The translations under genes and the position numbers were made by a program. The notes below the pieces were generated by a model. It made no database searches, was not told the origin of the DNA, and was given only the letters and a program-made list of their open reading frames with translations. DNA of 59,675 bases, from NCBI GenBank assembly GCA_036557885.1, contig DATBGS010000137.1, forward strand, positions 1 through 59,675, written 5' to 3'. This document shows, one piece after another, positions 1 through 9,184 of the stretch. Numbering within the stretch: the first letter of the stretch is position 1; each line of letters begins with the position of its first letter. This DNA comes from DATBGS01 sp036557885 (GTDB taxonomy: Bacteria > Chloroflexota > Ktedonobacteria > Ktedonobacterales > DATBGS01).

Positions 1-855
1 CGCCTCGACTTCCAGCGGACGGCCTGCCTCCACGTCCTGAAGCATGGAAGTTCGGTGATTGCCGACGCGAGCTGCACCCTCCAGGCGCCGATCGACGCCG
101 ATGTCAGGGTGGAGGCCATACGCCCTTCCCACGGCTTCCACCTCCAGCATCAGCCTGCGGATCAGATCTCGGCACCCCTCGTCGCCGAGGAACTCGCTCA
201 GCGTAGCCCGAGTCAACGCGCTGACGGGGTTCAGGGTGGCATTGCCGATCAGCTTCAACCAGATCTCTTGGCGCAGGCGTGTCTGTACTGGTGCCTTGAG
301 CCCGGCCTGCACCAGGGCAGAAGAGAGCGTACGAACTCTGTCCGTCTGGGAACCGTCCAGCTCGCCCACAGAGAACCGGTTCCCCTCGACGTGCCGCACG
401 ACTCCAGGCTCCACGAGAGTAGTCGCTGGATAGACCACACAGCCCAGGACACGCTCGGCGGGAAAACTGGACGCGATCACACCGCCCGGGTCTACGGACT
501 CGAGGGAAGCATCATCTGTGCCGAGAAAGAACCACCAGGGGACGCCGTTTTGAGCGAAGACGAATGTGCTCTGCTTCCCAGCCGCCGACGCAAGGGCCGG
601 AGCCAGGCTAGGAAGGCTGTGCGCCTTGAGCGTCACGAAGATCGTTTCAGCGGAGGTGATGGCGTCCAACCGGTCAGTGCAGGCCGCATGGACCGTGAAG
701 GACGTGTCATCCGCCTCCAGAACCCTCAAGCCATGCTCTCGCATGGCCGCCAGGTGCGGACCTCGGGCAACCAGGGTGACCTCGAGGCCAGCTCGGGCAA
801 GGCAAGCACCTAGATAGCTCCCAGTGGCACCAGCGCCCACGATGGCGAACCTCAC
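1..855 (-). CDS. panE: 2-dehydropantoate 2-reductase-like protein (3' end outside window)
   Basis: Read on the minus strand from a GTG start preceded by a GGGAGGTGA ribosome site. The N-terminus has the dinucleotide-binding fold signature GAGATGSYLG at residues 7-16, then a conserved lysine context (KAHSLPSL) and the QNGVPWW motif typical of PanE/ApbA ketopantoate reductases. These use NADPH to reduce 2-dehydropantoate to pantoate for coenzyme A synthesis, but many paralogues act on other 2-keto acids. The start overlaps the stop of the upstream acyl-CoA ligase by four bases (GTGA), so the two are translationally coupled. About 285 residues are visible and the C-terminus runs past base 1. Family is confident; the substrate is not, because the partner ligase does not belong to pantothenate synthesis. 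Confidence 0.85.
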   Translation of the reverse strand, partial: MRFAIVGAGATGSYLGACLARAGLEVTLVARGPHLAAMREHGLRVLEADDTSFTVHAACTDRLDAITSAETIFVTLKAHSLPSLAPALASAAGKQSTFVFAQNGVPWWFFLGTDDASLESVDPGGVIASSFPAERVLGCVVYPATTLVEPGVVRHVEGNRFSVGELDGSQTDRVRTLSSALVQAGLKAPVQTRLRQEIWLKLIGNATLNPVSALTRATLSEFLGDEGCRDLIRRLMLEVEAVGRAYGLHPDIGVDRRLEGAARVGNHRTSMLQDVEAGRPLEVEA

Positions 856-2360
856 GGTTCACCTCCCTGCTCTACGAAGGCCGCCGCCACGTGCCGTCGC
901 TGGATCTTGCCCGTACTGGTGCGGGGGATCTCGTCAACGAAGAAAAACTGGCGCGGAATCTTGAAGTCGGCAAGATGCTGGCGGCAGAAGTCGGCAAGGT
1001 CCCGCTTCTCCACCTCTCCCTTCAGCACGACCGCTGCCGCCACCTCTTCACCCCAAGTTTTGTGCGGAATGCCGAATGTGACCGCCTCGGCAACTGCTGG
1101 GTGGCGCTGCAGGATCTCGTCGATCTCCCGAGGGGCGATCTTCTCTCCTCCTCGGTTGATCAGCTCCTTGATCCTGCCGGCAAGCGTGAGGTAGCCGTCA
1201 TGAGAGAGAGTTCCCTGGTCGCCAGTTCGGAACCAGTCGCCACAGAAGGCTGCGTCCGTGGCCGCGGGGTTGGCCTCGTATCCGTCCATCACGTTGGGTC
1301 CACGCACTGCTACTTCGCCAGCTGCGCCGACAGGAAGGAGATCGCAGTGCTCGCCAAGAATCGCAATCTCAACACCCGTGCCGATGCCGACCGACCCCGG
1401 CATCCTTCGGCCGGGTGGCATCGGGTTGGAGGCCATCTGGTGCGAAGCCTCGGTCATGCCGTACGCCTCGAGCACCGGTACGTCGAGCAGGTCTTCGAGT
1501 TCGCCCATGAGCTGAGGCGAAAGCGGGGAGCTGCACGATCGAGCGAAGCGGAGAGAGGTTGCTGGCGCATGCTTGCCGTGAGCCGCTCGATCCACGATCA
1601 ACTGGTGGATGGTCGGCACAGCGGAATACCATGTCACGCGATGCGAATCAGCCAGTCCCCAAAACTCGAAGGGGTTGAAGCGTTGGGGCACGACCACCGT
1701 GCCGCCCGATCCGAGCGTGGCGAGGGCCGAGGCTACCAAACCATGAACGTGGAAGAGTGGCATCACACAGAGCGAAACGTCGTCCTCTGTCAGCCCATAG
1801 GAGGGGATGATGTTGGCAACTGAAGCGGCAAGGTTACGGTGTCGAAGTGGGACCATCTTGGGTCGGCTGGTCGTGCCACTGGTGTGGAGAACCAGCGCCA
1901 CGTCGTCATCCCTTGGTTCGCTCAAGGCAGAGCGTCGCGACGGAGTGTGTGACACGGGAGAGAGTCGCAACGTGGCGCCTTCATCGAAACCAGCCTCGAT
2001 GACCGTTCCTCCCGCTGGCAGCGCCGAACGCGCAGCCGGGAAGCCGCCTGGAGGCACGAGCAGGACGCGAGCCCGCGTGTCCTGCAGGTAGAAGGCGAAC
2101 TCCTCCTGCTTGTAGCTTGGGTTAAGCGGCGCCGCAGTTCCGGCAGCAGCAGCCGCGAGGAAGAGCACGATGGCCTCAGCCGAGTTTGGGTAGACCATCG
2201 CTACTCTCTCGCCGGGCCTGACACCGCAGGACGAGAGATGTTCGGCAGCCCGCGTGACCTCGTCCCGCAGCTGACGATATGTTAACGTGAGACCGGACTG
2301 GGCTGCGATAGCCACGTGCTGGTCATGACCCGCGTTCAGGACGTCGAGCAGGGTCGTCAT
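852..2360 (-). CDS. AMP-dependent acyl-CoA ligase, oxalate-CoA ligase-like
   Basis: A 502-residue adenylate-forming enzyme that would activate a carboxylate with ATP and join it to CoA. It has the P-loop-like motif HTSGTTSRPKMVPL around residue 160, the YGMTE motif (residues about 299-303), the GDWFRTGD motif, the hinge GRIKELINRGGEKI and the C-terminal catalytic lysine context RTSTGKIQR. Length and motif spacing fit the short acyl-CoA synthetases related to plant and fungal oxalyl-CoA synthetase, but the substrate cannot be read from sequence. ATG at 2360 follows a purine-rich GGAGAGGATGAAG stretch. The next gene, panE-like, overlaps its stop, so the two form an operon probably controlled from the 2361-2580 spacer. 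Confidence 0.85.
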   Translation of the reverse strand: MTTLLDVLNAGHDQHVAIAAQSGLTLTYRQLRDEVTRAAEHLSSCGVRPGERVAMVYPNSAEAIVLFLAAAAAGTAAPLNPSYKQEEFAFYLQDTRARVLLVPPGGFPAARSALPAGGTVIEAGFDEGATLRLSPVSHTPSRRSALSEPRDDDVALVLHTSGTTSRPKMVPLRHRNLAASVANIIPSYGLTEDDVSLCVMPLFHVHGLVASALATLGSGGTVVVPQRFNPFEFWGLADSHRVTWYSAVPTIHQLIVDRAAHGKHAPATSLRFARSCSSPLSPQLMGELEDLLDVPVLEAYGMTEASHQMASNPMPPGRRMPGSVGIGTGVEIAILGEHCDLLPVGAAGEVAVRGPNVMDGYEANPAATDAAFCGDWFRTGDQGTLSHDGYLTLAGRIKELINRGGEKIAPREIDEILQRHPAVAEAVTFGIPHKTWGEEVAAAVVLKGEVEKRDLADFCRQHLADFKIPRQFFFVDEIPRTSTGKIQRRHVAAAFVEQGGEP

Positions 2361-2400
2361 GGGTGTTCTTCATCCTCTCCTGATATGTCGTTTGCAAATG

Positions 2401-2426
2401 TCGCGCAAAATTCCCTATTTGCGCGA
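2401..2426. promoter_or_regulatory. Palindromic operator candidate upstream of the acyl-CoA ligase operon
   Basis: A perfect 9-bp inverted repeat, TCGCGCAAA and TTTGCGCGA, separated by 8 nt. It lies 41 to 66 bases upstream of the ligase start, where a repressor could bind over or beside the promoter. No convincing -35/-10 pair was found next to it. The surrounding spacer (2427-2583) is AT-rich and holds no recognised gene. Confidence 0.4.
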
Positions 2427-2583
2427 ATACCTGAAAGAAATATAACACATAGAAATCAAGGAATGGAGTCGAGGTAATTTCTTTCTCATTATCTCCAGGG
2501 AGTAGCACGAACGGCAATGCGTTCGAGGAGTTATCTCTGCTGTACAGGAGACGTATTACCCCAGGCCGCATCACAAGCCTCCC

Positions 2584-3206
2584 TTGAAGACCTTCTTCTG
2601 CTGCTCAAGCGGGCAAAGCCTCGGCGTCTGGGAGCAGCTCCGTCAGCCCTCCTTACAGGCTGACGCTATCATCACACGGACTAGCTCACGCTTGATGCTG
2701 GCGCTAGTCCAGCAACTCCTCAGGCTCGCGGACCAACTGGCCGCTTACGACAATGAGATTGCTCGGCTGTTTCAAGCGCATGCCGATCAGCCGATCTTCA
2801 ATGGCCTGCCAGGAGCGGGCAAGCGTCTGGCGCCCCGACTCCTGGCTGAGTGGGGTGATGACCGCTCGCGCTATGCCTCTGCGGAGAGTCGCCAGGCGTT
2901 AGGAGACACCTCGCCGGTTCCCATTGAGAGCGGCAAGCATGCCTCGGTGCAGCAGCGGCCTGCCTGCCTCAAACCCTTGCCGAGTGCGCTCTTCCAGTTT
3001 GCTCGGGCTGTGGACGTTTCAGGAACCCTGGGCCGAGGACTACTACCAACGCAAGCGCAAGGAGGGCAAGACCCACAGCATGGCGGTGCGAGCGGCTCCG
3101 CAATGTATGGGTTCGGATCATCTAGGCCCGTCTTTCGCAAGCACAAGCCCAACCTGGCAGCTACCTTCCTTGCGACCCAGCAGGCTCATGGTTGTCTGGC
3201 CGCCTA
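2584..3206 (+). pseudogene. IS110-family transposase remnant (C-terminal half, frameshifted)
   Basis: Three frames together give the C-terminal part of an IS110/IS116/IS902-type transposase. The first frame carries the helix-hairpin-helix-like stretch FNGLPGAGKRLAPRLLAEWG and ALGDTSPVPIESGKH. A frame change near 2930-3000 is needed to reach FQEPWAEDYYQRKRKEGKTH and a third frame for LRNVWVRII. The N-terminal DEDD catalytic part is missing. It cannot encode an active enzyme and is one of several IS110 fragments in the window. Confidence 0.75.
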
Positions 3207-3575
3207 AAACAACCGAGAGGTGCCAAGCGGGAAGCTATCGATGCGAAAAATTGCCTTTCATCGCTATTGACATTGGGTGTCTGCATGGAACGTCTCACTT
3301 TTGTTCGTCGCCTACGGCCCAACTCTTGGAACGCGAGATACAGCTTATTCTTCCGGCTGTAAGTACCCAATTTCCGGAAAATCGTGGAAGGGGGAGAATG
3401 TCTTGCATACAATGAGGGAGCGGAAGACCTTTGTGCGCAAGACTGACAGCGAGAGCATATGACTCACGTTGGGATAAACGCAGTCGTGACGTTCTGGGGT
3501 CGTTCTGCTTCAGTCTCTCACAAGGGGGACTGGAGAAGCCTTTCGGCTCCCATGAAATCGTCAAGGGGAGGCATC
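3207..3575. other. Spacer upstream of peptidase E
   Basis: No gene is recognised. The only feature that can be supported is the AAGGGGAG ribosome site at 3563-3570 that serves peptidase E. The sequence is lower in GC than its neighbours and probably includes the peptidase promoter, but no clear -35/-10 pair stands out. Confidence 0.4.
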
Positions 3576-4247
3576 ATGAAATTTCTTCTCACCTCGGCTG
3601 GCATCAAAAACGACAGCATTCGTCATACTCTGGTAGATCTACTGGGCAAACCGATTGCCGAGTCCAGCGCCCTCTGCATCCCCACTGCGAACTACGCCCA
3701 GCTCGGCGGTACCGGCAACGCCTGGCGGTTCATCAGCGGACGAGAACCCGAAACCCCCATGTGCGAATTGGGATGGAAGTCCTTGGGAGTGCTGGAGCTC
3801 ACCGCGCTGCCCAGCATCGATGAGGCGCTCTGGGTTCCCGTTGTCCGGGAGACTGACGTCCTGCTGGTGAACGGTGGCGATCCCCTGTATCTGTGCTACT
3901 GGATGCGGCAATCAGGACTGGCCGACCTCTTGCCGGAGCTTGGGCGCGAGACGGTCTATGTGGGACTGAGCGCCGGGAGCATGGTAATGACCCCCAACAT
4001 CGGGGAGTACTTCGTCGGCTGGAAGCCGCCCACCGGCGGCGATAGAACGCTGGGCATGGTTGATTTCTCGATATTCCCGCATCTGGATCACGAGGATCTG
4101 CCGAAAAACACCATGGCCGACGCAGAAAGATGGGCCGCCGACATGCCAGTGCCGTCCTACGCAATTGACGATCAAACCGCTATACAAGTGGTTGATGGCG
4201 TCGTCGAAGTTGTCTCCGAAGGCCATTGGAAACGGTTCTTACCCTAA
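3576..4247 (+). CDS. Peptidase E-like serine peptidase (family S51)
   Basis: A 223-residue cytoplasmic peptidase-E-like protein. Family S51 uses a serine in a nucleophile elbow, seen here as GLSAGSMVM around residues 131-139, preceded by the NGGDPLYL turn. Family members such as Salmonella PepE cleave Asp-X dipeptides; cyanophycinase-related members exist, so the substrate is uncertain. The start at 3576 is chosen because AAGGGGAG lies six bases upstream; longer in-frame starts back to 3459 lack a ribosome site and conserved residues. It appears monocistronic, with a hairpin 41 bases past the stop. Confidence 0.8.
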   Translation: MKFLLTSAGIKNDSIRHTLVDLLGKPIAESSALCIPTANYAQLGGTGNAWRFISGREPETPMCELGWKSLGVLELTALPSIDEALWVPVVRETDVLLVNGGDPLYLCYWMRQSGLADLLPELGRETVYVGLSAGSMVMTPNIGEYFVGWKPPTGGDRTLGMVDFSIFPHLDHEDLPKNTMADAERWAADMPVPSYAIDDQTAIQVVDGVVEVVSEGHWKRFLP

Positions 4248-4287
4248 TGGGGTAGTTGAGAACTGGTTCGTTCTTGCATCCCAAACG

Positions 4288-4316
4288 AGCGAGGAGCGTA
4301 TACTGCGCTCCTCGCT
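4288..4316 (+). terminator. Hairpin downstream of peptidase E
   Basis: A perfect 11-bp inverted repeat (AGCGAGGAGCG and CGCTCCTCGCT) with a 7-nt loop, 41 bases after the peptidase stop codon. It is GC-rich but lacks a following T tract, so it may be a weak or Rho-assisted terminator. Confidence 0.5.
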
Positions 4317-5000
4317 ACCTCTTGGGCCAGGTTATCGCTTGCCTGATCCACAGACAGGATTCTGGGCCATTTCGAGAACTGTTCATCAAGAATGAGAGCA
4401 GGCAGGCTAAGCAGATCAAGGCGGTGTGGCCTGTTCTGCCAGGTTACTCTCATGCTTGAGGGGCAACTTTGCTGGTGGCCCTGCCAAAACGTGCGCACGC
4501 ACCGACGCTGCCCCTGCCTGATCTGGTCCCACTCATGGGGGTTGCGGCTCACCTGTGCCCACCCCGCGTGGCGTGGACCCTTGATACCCTCAACCGTATT
4601 TTCTGGTGGAGGTGTTCACAGCAACCGCCAGAAGCAAAGGTTCGCTGCTCTCTCGATGACGTTCCTTGCGCGAACGGGGAAGGCACCATCAGGTATTCCC
4701 TTCCTGATGAGCGGCCGGTGAACGCCATGCCAGCATCCTACTCTTCGCTATTAGCTGGCAACACCGCAGACGCTCTGCCGCCTCCATCAAGCAGCCTGGT
4801 TCTGGTTTCCGCTTCCAGGGGTGGACAGGAGCAAGACAGAGGATTCAGGGGTGGAAGCAGCACCCCTGACCGGAGCGCATTGTCTCAGAAGTAGCTTACT
4901 CGCGAAAGGGCGCAAAAGACTTCCCTGACCCACTCCAGGCAGCCCTGGAAGAGAGTATTATAACCAATGCCGCCAACATGGCCTGTGGGGAGGAAACACC
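4317..5000. other. Spacer with no recognisable gene
   Basis: About 680 bases without a supported gene. Open frames on both strands here have low-complexity or cysteine/tryptophan-rich translations and no family resemblance. A ribosome-site-like GTGGGGAGGAAA precedes the truncated regulator that starts at 5001. Confidence 0.4.
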
Positions 5001-5300
5001 ATGGACCTTCTGGAACGGGAGCCGTATTTCGAGCAGTTGAGGCTGTTCTGGCAGGCGGCCACGACTGGCCAGGGGCGCACCGTGCTGGTCAGTGGAGAGG
5101 CGGGGATCGGTAAAACCGCCCTAGTGGAGCAGTTTGTGCGAAAGCCTGGTCAGTCCGCCCGGCGACTGTGGGGCACCTGCGACGCCTTGTTTACCCCCGC
5201 CCCCTTGGACCACTCTACGATATCGCGGCGCAGACGCAGGGCGCTTTATCTTCCCTCCTCCAGCGCGAAATGGCGCTCCTTCCAACGATGCGTTTGATTG
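5001..5300 (+). pseudogene. Truncated AAA-ATPase/LuxR-type regulator
   Basis: The N-terminus is that of a large ATP-binding transcriptional regulator: MDLLEREPYFEQLRLFW followed by the Walker A motif GEAGIGKT about 38 residues in. Around 5190 the frame must change to continue with RPLGPLYDIAAQTQG, the usual next block of this family. The rest of the AAA domain, the TPR region and the LuxR helix-turn-helix are gone; an intact VOC gene on the other strand follows. A good GGGGAGGAAAC ribosome site precedes the start, so a short peptide could still be made, but not a working regulator. Confidence 0.7.
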
Positions 5301-5374
5301 GTCGCTGCGCGGACAGAGCGAGAGCTACTCCCCTACCACCCCTGCCGTCTGGAAGACGGCGCTACACGCGCTGT

Positions 5375-5884
5375 CTAGCGCCCGCGGCTTTTCATCTCGC
5401 GGTCAAACGACTCCCGCGTATACTGTAAGGCGTCGCGGTAGGGCTGCTCTGCCGCGCGCTTGACTATCTCCGCCTGCTCGACTCGTTCAACGCGCGACTG
5501 TATCCACCAGATGTTGCCCAGCGGGTCGCGCACTCGCCCGCCGCGATCACCCCAGGGCAAGCTGGTCATCTCCGTGACGGAGGTGGCTCCAGCGGCGAGG
5601 GCTTGCTGATACACCGCGTCGGCCTGCTCAACATACAGGCGCAGAAAGCAAGGCGTCTCCGGCCAGCCCGCCCGCGTATCAAAGGCCCCGATGATCGAGT
5701 CCCCAATCTTCACCTCAGCATGGGTGATGGTACCGTCTGGCTGCGTCACGCGGGAAAGCTCCCGCGCCCCAAATGCCTGCTTCGTGAAGGCGAGGAGCCG
5801 GACCGTATCGCGGGAAATGATCCACAGCATCACGGCGGAACTGCCTTCTGGAATCGGTGACAGGGCGTTGGTCGGTGAGGTCAT
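5375..5884 (-). CDS. VOC-fold (glyoxalase/PhnB-like) protein
   Basis: A 169-residue protein of the vicinal oxygen chelate superfamily, PhnB-like. It shows the paired beta-alpha-beta pattern with AFGARELSRV, GDSIIGAFD and the end block GDRGGRVRDPLGNIWWI, the last being the usual second metal-ligand region. Members include glyoxalases, dioxygenases, antibiotic-binding proteins and catalytically silent proteins, so no reaction is assigned. ATG at 5884 has an AAGGAGC ribosome site. It stands alone between two pseudogenes and is probably intact. Confidence 0.8.
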   Translation of the reverse strand: MTSPTNALSPIPEGSSAVMLWIISRDTVRLLAFTKQAFGARELSRVTQPDGTITHAEVKIGDSIIGAFDTRAGWPETPCFLRLYVEQADAVYQQALAAGATSVTEMTSLPWGDRGGRVRDPLGNIWWIQSRVERVEQAEIVKRAAEQPYRDALQYTRESFDREMKSRGR

Positions 5885-6046
5885 CTTGTCTGCTCCTTAC
5901 GTATGGATGGGGTCGTTCCCACATTCTACGCGCAACACAGGGCAGAATCCAGCCACATTTCCCTCACTTTGGACAACTTTTGCGGCTCTGACGCCAGTTT
6001 GGTGATCACTCGTGTGGCAACAAGAAGGAGGGTTGGTCGCTGCTGG

Positions 6047-6396
6047 TCAGAAAATGATTCGGAGACAAAAGATAGCCTGATAGGTCGGAATCGCCACCAA
6101 GCTCCCAAGGATGAAGGAAAGCAGGAGGGTAAACAGGAGGACTGCTGCGTGCACCTGTATATGTTTGACAAACAGGCCGATGAGACTCCCGACGACCTCT
6201 GCCCCCAAAGCAGGAGCGCCAGCTGCGCCAGGAGAATGGGCTGAAGATGTGGCTGACAGCGTCCCTCATAGATTAACCATGCACAAGCACCCACCCAGAG
6301 CAGGAGTGGGAGAGGGCCAAGGAACACGCCAAACCACTTCGACCTGCCCAGGGTCGGCTCGCTGGGTTGAGCGTTGCGTGGTGCCTGCTTCATCAT
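6047..6396 (-). pseudogene. Small membrane protein with a frameshift
   Basis: The minus strand opens with MMKQAPRNAQPSEPTLG, then a hydrophobic segment (WFGVFLGPLPLLLWVGACAW). At the C5/A3 homopolymer near 6202-6209 the first frame turns into low-quality sequence, while the neighbouring frame continues as GAEVVGSLIGLFVKHIQVH and LLFTLLLSFILGSLVAIP, two more convincing membrane segments, before a stop at 6047. One inserted or deleted base rejoins them into a protein of about 115 residues with three to four membrane spans. It may be a true pseudogene or a sequencing error. No family was recognised. Confidence 0.55.
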
Positions 6397-6537
6397 CTGC
6401 GCATTCCAAATGCTCAGGCATATTCATCGGGCAACGACGGGGTGTGCTGGGCGGCCTCATGCACGACTATTATCGTGATGTGGCGTAAGAGCCCACAGAA
6501 CCTGGAATGGCGTTTCCGCATATTACGGGCAGCACTG

Positions 6538-6747
6538 CTAAAAGAGAAACTCGTTCAGTTCTTTGGCAAAATATTTTCGCGCCGTACTCTCTTGCAGGAC
6601 CATGAGCTTCTGCTGATGGGTGATTTTCGCCAGGGCACGGGCCTCGACACTCTCACGGCTTTCCTGGTACTCTCCGATCAAAATAATTTGAAATTCATTT
6701 TGACCGGATTGAGCAATGGCAACATGTCTGCGATAATTCAAATTCAC
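6538..6747 (-). CDS. Hypothetical small protein
   Basis: A 69-residue frame starting at a GTG with GGGGAG four bases upstream. The translation is hydrophilic, rich in Glu, Gln and Lys, and looks protein-like (RESVEARALAKITHQQKLMV), but no family is recognised. The frame stays open upstream into the tRNA-like region, so the start is uncertain. The 6400-6537 stretch beyond its stop holds nothing that can be supported. Confidence 0.3.
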   Translation of the reverse strand: MNLNYRRHVAIAQSGQNEFQIILIGEYQESRESVEARALAKITHQQKLMVLQESTARKYFAKELNEFLF

Positions 6748-6860
6748 ACGACTCCCCAATGTGATATGCCGGGAGCATACCCATGCTGCCCAGATCAGCA
6801 GCCAGAAACTCTGCTGTCTCTCACAAAAATGGGTGAAGCCTGCTCGCTTCACATGGTGAT

Positions 6861-6945
6861 GTAGAGAGCGGGGGTCGAACCCGCACAAGAAACGGGTCGA
6901 GGCTATTCGCGTTTGCCAGCTTTGCCATCCTCGCGTACGCGCTAC
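6861..6945 (-). tRNA. tRNA-like sequence, degenerate (Leu/Ser-type arm pattern)
   Basis: The minus strand contains a near-perfect T arm, GCGGGTTCGACCCCCGC (6868-6884), preceded by a D-arm-like stretch GATGGCAAAGCTGGCAAACG that resembles tRNAs with a long variable arm. The acceptor stem GTAGCGC/TCTCTAC carries two mismatches and the anticodon stem is weak (a TCG triplet sits where the anticodon would be). It is better seen as a decayed tRNA than a working one. Confidence 0.35.
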
Positions 6946-6976
6946 AAGTTCGGCAAGCAAGCCTCATGCTTGCGCA

Positions 6977-7060
6977 AGTTACGACTGGAATCGAACCAGC
7001 AACTCGTCTCCGTACCAATCAGATGCACAACCCGCGTGAGCGACGTATGTGGGCTTGCCC
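6977..7060 (-). tRNA. Second tRNA-like sequence, degenerate
   Basis: A T-arm match GCTGGTTCGATTCCAGT (6984-7000, minus strand) lies about 115 bases from the first one. A loop TTGTGCA, flanked by a partly wobble-paired stem, would place a GTG (His) anticodon, but neither a 7-bp acceptor stem nor a D arm could be built. Boundaries are approximate. The two together look like a remnant of a tRNA array. Confidence 0.3.
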
Positions 7061-7285
7061 GGTCAGGGGAGTGCTACAGCAAGTATACCATAAAAACCTC
7101 GGAAGAGGGAACTCTAGAATGGCGCGGCGTGATGGGTGAAAACTCCGTCACGCCGCTCTTTGACCCACCTGTGGTGGCTCTTCCCCTCATAAACTCTGCA
7201 GTCGAAACCCGTGAGCGCTCTTTCCGTCAAGGTCAGCTTCCCACTGCACGGGTCATTAGAGGAGCTTCTGGCTTAGTTCTGCGTC

Positions 7286-7440
7286 TCCTCATCACCTGGT
7301 ACGTGGCTTCTCCGAGCTGTCGTCAGAATCCGCCGAATGGCCTCATAAGATACTCGATAGCTGCGGGCCACCTGTCGCAACGACTCCCCTTGAGCTACCT
7401 GCTACAGCACGCTCGGCCATTCAGTGCGCGGAATCCTGAA
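7286..7440 (-). pseudogene. Helix-turn-helix transposon fragment, copy 1
   Basis: Translation on the minus strand gives FRIPRTEWPSVL, a stop, then QVAQGESLRQVARSYRVSYE and AIRRIL, a helix-turn-helix of the type found at the start of transposase or recombinase genes. Almost the same peptide occurs at 56100-56220. This copy has an internal stop and no following transposase, so it is a dead fragment. Confidence 0.55.
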
Positions 7441-7533
7441 GGGTGGGGAAGTGGATTGACGTGTAGGTTCCGCACTCCTGCCCCAGCAAAGCAATCACCC
7501 TATTTGCGCTAAACCAGCATAGACCCAAGAAGG

Positions 7534-7556
7534 AACCCCCACCTAAGGCAGGGGTT
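7534..7556. terminator. Hairpin with T run (terminator or IS200/IS605-type end)
   Basis: AACCCC and GGGGTT pair around an inner CCT/AGG stem, followed by TTTT on the plus strand. The layout resembles an intrinsic terminator and also the subterminal hairpins of IS200/IS605 elements. No tnpA or tnpB lies next to it. Confidence 0.35.
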
Positions 7557-7579
7557 TTCATGAAGGGGGAGCCTGCCAG

Positions 7580-9184
7580 TTGACACGTTGCGAGCAGGCT
7601 ATCTGCATCGGCGGGCCAAACTGTTCCCACTTGCTCACAACGCGCTTGCCAGAAGTTGCGCTGCACTTTGCTGATGTCGGTTCGGCGGTGCGAGTGCCTG
7701 AACTGAGCGAAAGCGATGGGCTGGCATTGCTGGAACGGCTCGCTCCAGACGTGGTACAGGCCGAGCCGAAGAGGCGCGCGCATTAGTGCGAGCAATTGAT
7801 GGACTCCCCCTGGCACTGACCATCATCGGCAAATATCTGCTCATTCATGGATCCAGGAATCAGCCCCGGCGCCTGCGCGCTGCGCTCGATCACTTGCTTC
7901 AAACCAGTGCTCGCTTGCGTCTGGCGCTGCCACGCCCCCAACCGCTGCGGCATGCCAGCCGATCTGATTATTCGTCGCTTTCGCTGATGGCGAGCCTGGA
8001 TACGAGCTATCAAGCGCTTAATAAACGGGCGCGGAGCATGCTGCTGGCACTCTCAATCTTTCCGGCCAAGCCGAGCAACTTTTCATAGGTATGCAGGGGA
8101 ACTATGAGCGGGTAGAAGGGTACCTGGAAGAAGGTCTGGCGCTTGCCTACCAAATCGGGAACACTCGAACGATAGCCGCGTTCCTCCAGGCGCTCGGAGG
8201 GCTGAAAAGGCGGCGCGGCGATTATCCTGGAGCGCTGATCACGTTGGAAGAAGGGTTAGCGCTCGCCCGCCCCACAGGTGACCTTCAAACGCTGAGTGCC
8301 TTGCTGCGTACATTAGGGTTGGTGGTCACAGCTCTGGGAGACTACACGCGTGCCGAAGCCTGCTATCAGGAAGCCTTGTCCCTTGCCAGGAGCATTGGGG
8401 ATGCTGATGAGGTTGGCTCTCTACTCCAAAATATAGGCATCGTGGCAAAGGCTCGTGGCGACTATATGCAAGCAGAAAATTGTTTTCAGCAGGCGATGGT
8501 CGCTTTTCGGCAGAATGGGCAGCTTGCACGCAGCATCTCCCTGCTCAACAGCTTAGGCACCCTTACAAGCAACCGAGGAGACAAGGAGCAAGCAGGGCAC
8601 TACTACCAGGAAGCGGTAGCGCTCGCCCGACGAATTGGTCAGCGAGAACATCTCGGCTTTCTCTTGAATAATTTGGGTGAACTGGCTAGTGAGCGACAAA
8701 ATTATGACCAGGCAAGGGCATACTTGGAGGAAGGAGTGGCGCTCGCCCATCAGATGGGCCACCAAGAAATGATGAGCGTGACACTGACAACACTGGGAGC
8801 AACAGCAAGAAAAAGCGGAGAGTATTCTCAGGCTCAGAAATACTTTCAGGAAGCGCTGGCCGTTGGGCGAGAGATACAGCACAGCCTGCTGATTAGCTTT
8901 GCGCTAAGCGAGCGTGGGGAACTACACCTGAGTCAAGGCTATCTAGATCAAGCTGGCGAAGATTTTCGGGAGGCACTGAAACTAGCCCAGAAACTTGAGA
9001 ATAGAGATACATGGCTCCTGCACTGTATGGACTGGCACGGGTGGCATTGGTCCAGGGTGATGTTTGGGAGGCTCGTCGTGTTGGTGAGGAGAGCTTCCAA
9101 GTCTTTGAAGCGATGGGCCATGATAAAGCTGCTGAAGTGGCCCACTGGCTGAAGACCGTACCAGCGAATGAAGCCAGCAGATAA
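7580..9184 (+). pseudogene. Frameshifted NB-ARC/TPR (STAND) regulator
   Basis: Pieces in several frames make up the C-terminal part of a STAND ATPase regulator. The first piece (from about 7630) is the end of the NB-ARC domain, LLTTRLPEVALHFADVGSAV, then ALLERLAPDVV; a shift near 7780 leads to ALVRAIDGLPLALTIIGKYL, the conserved GLPLAL motif. From 8091 a long frame encodes about seven TPR units of some 40 residues each (YxxAxxxxxEALxLAxxxG). A last shift near 9010 leads to MAPALYGLARVALVQGDVWE and the stop at 9184. The Walker A part is missing. The TPR block alone could still be translated but is not a complete regulator. Confidence 0.7.

Noticed and set aside
891..1823. Plus-strand open frame of 310 codons opposite the acyl-CoA ligase
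   Set aside because: It mirrors the ligase coding sequence; the ligase motifs on the minus strand are unambiguous.
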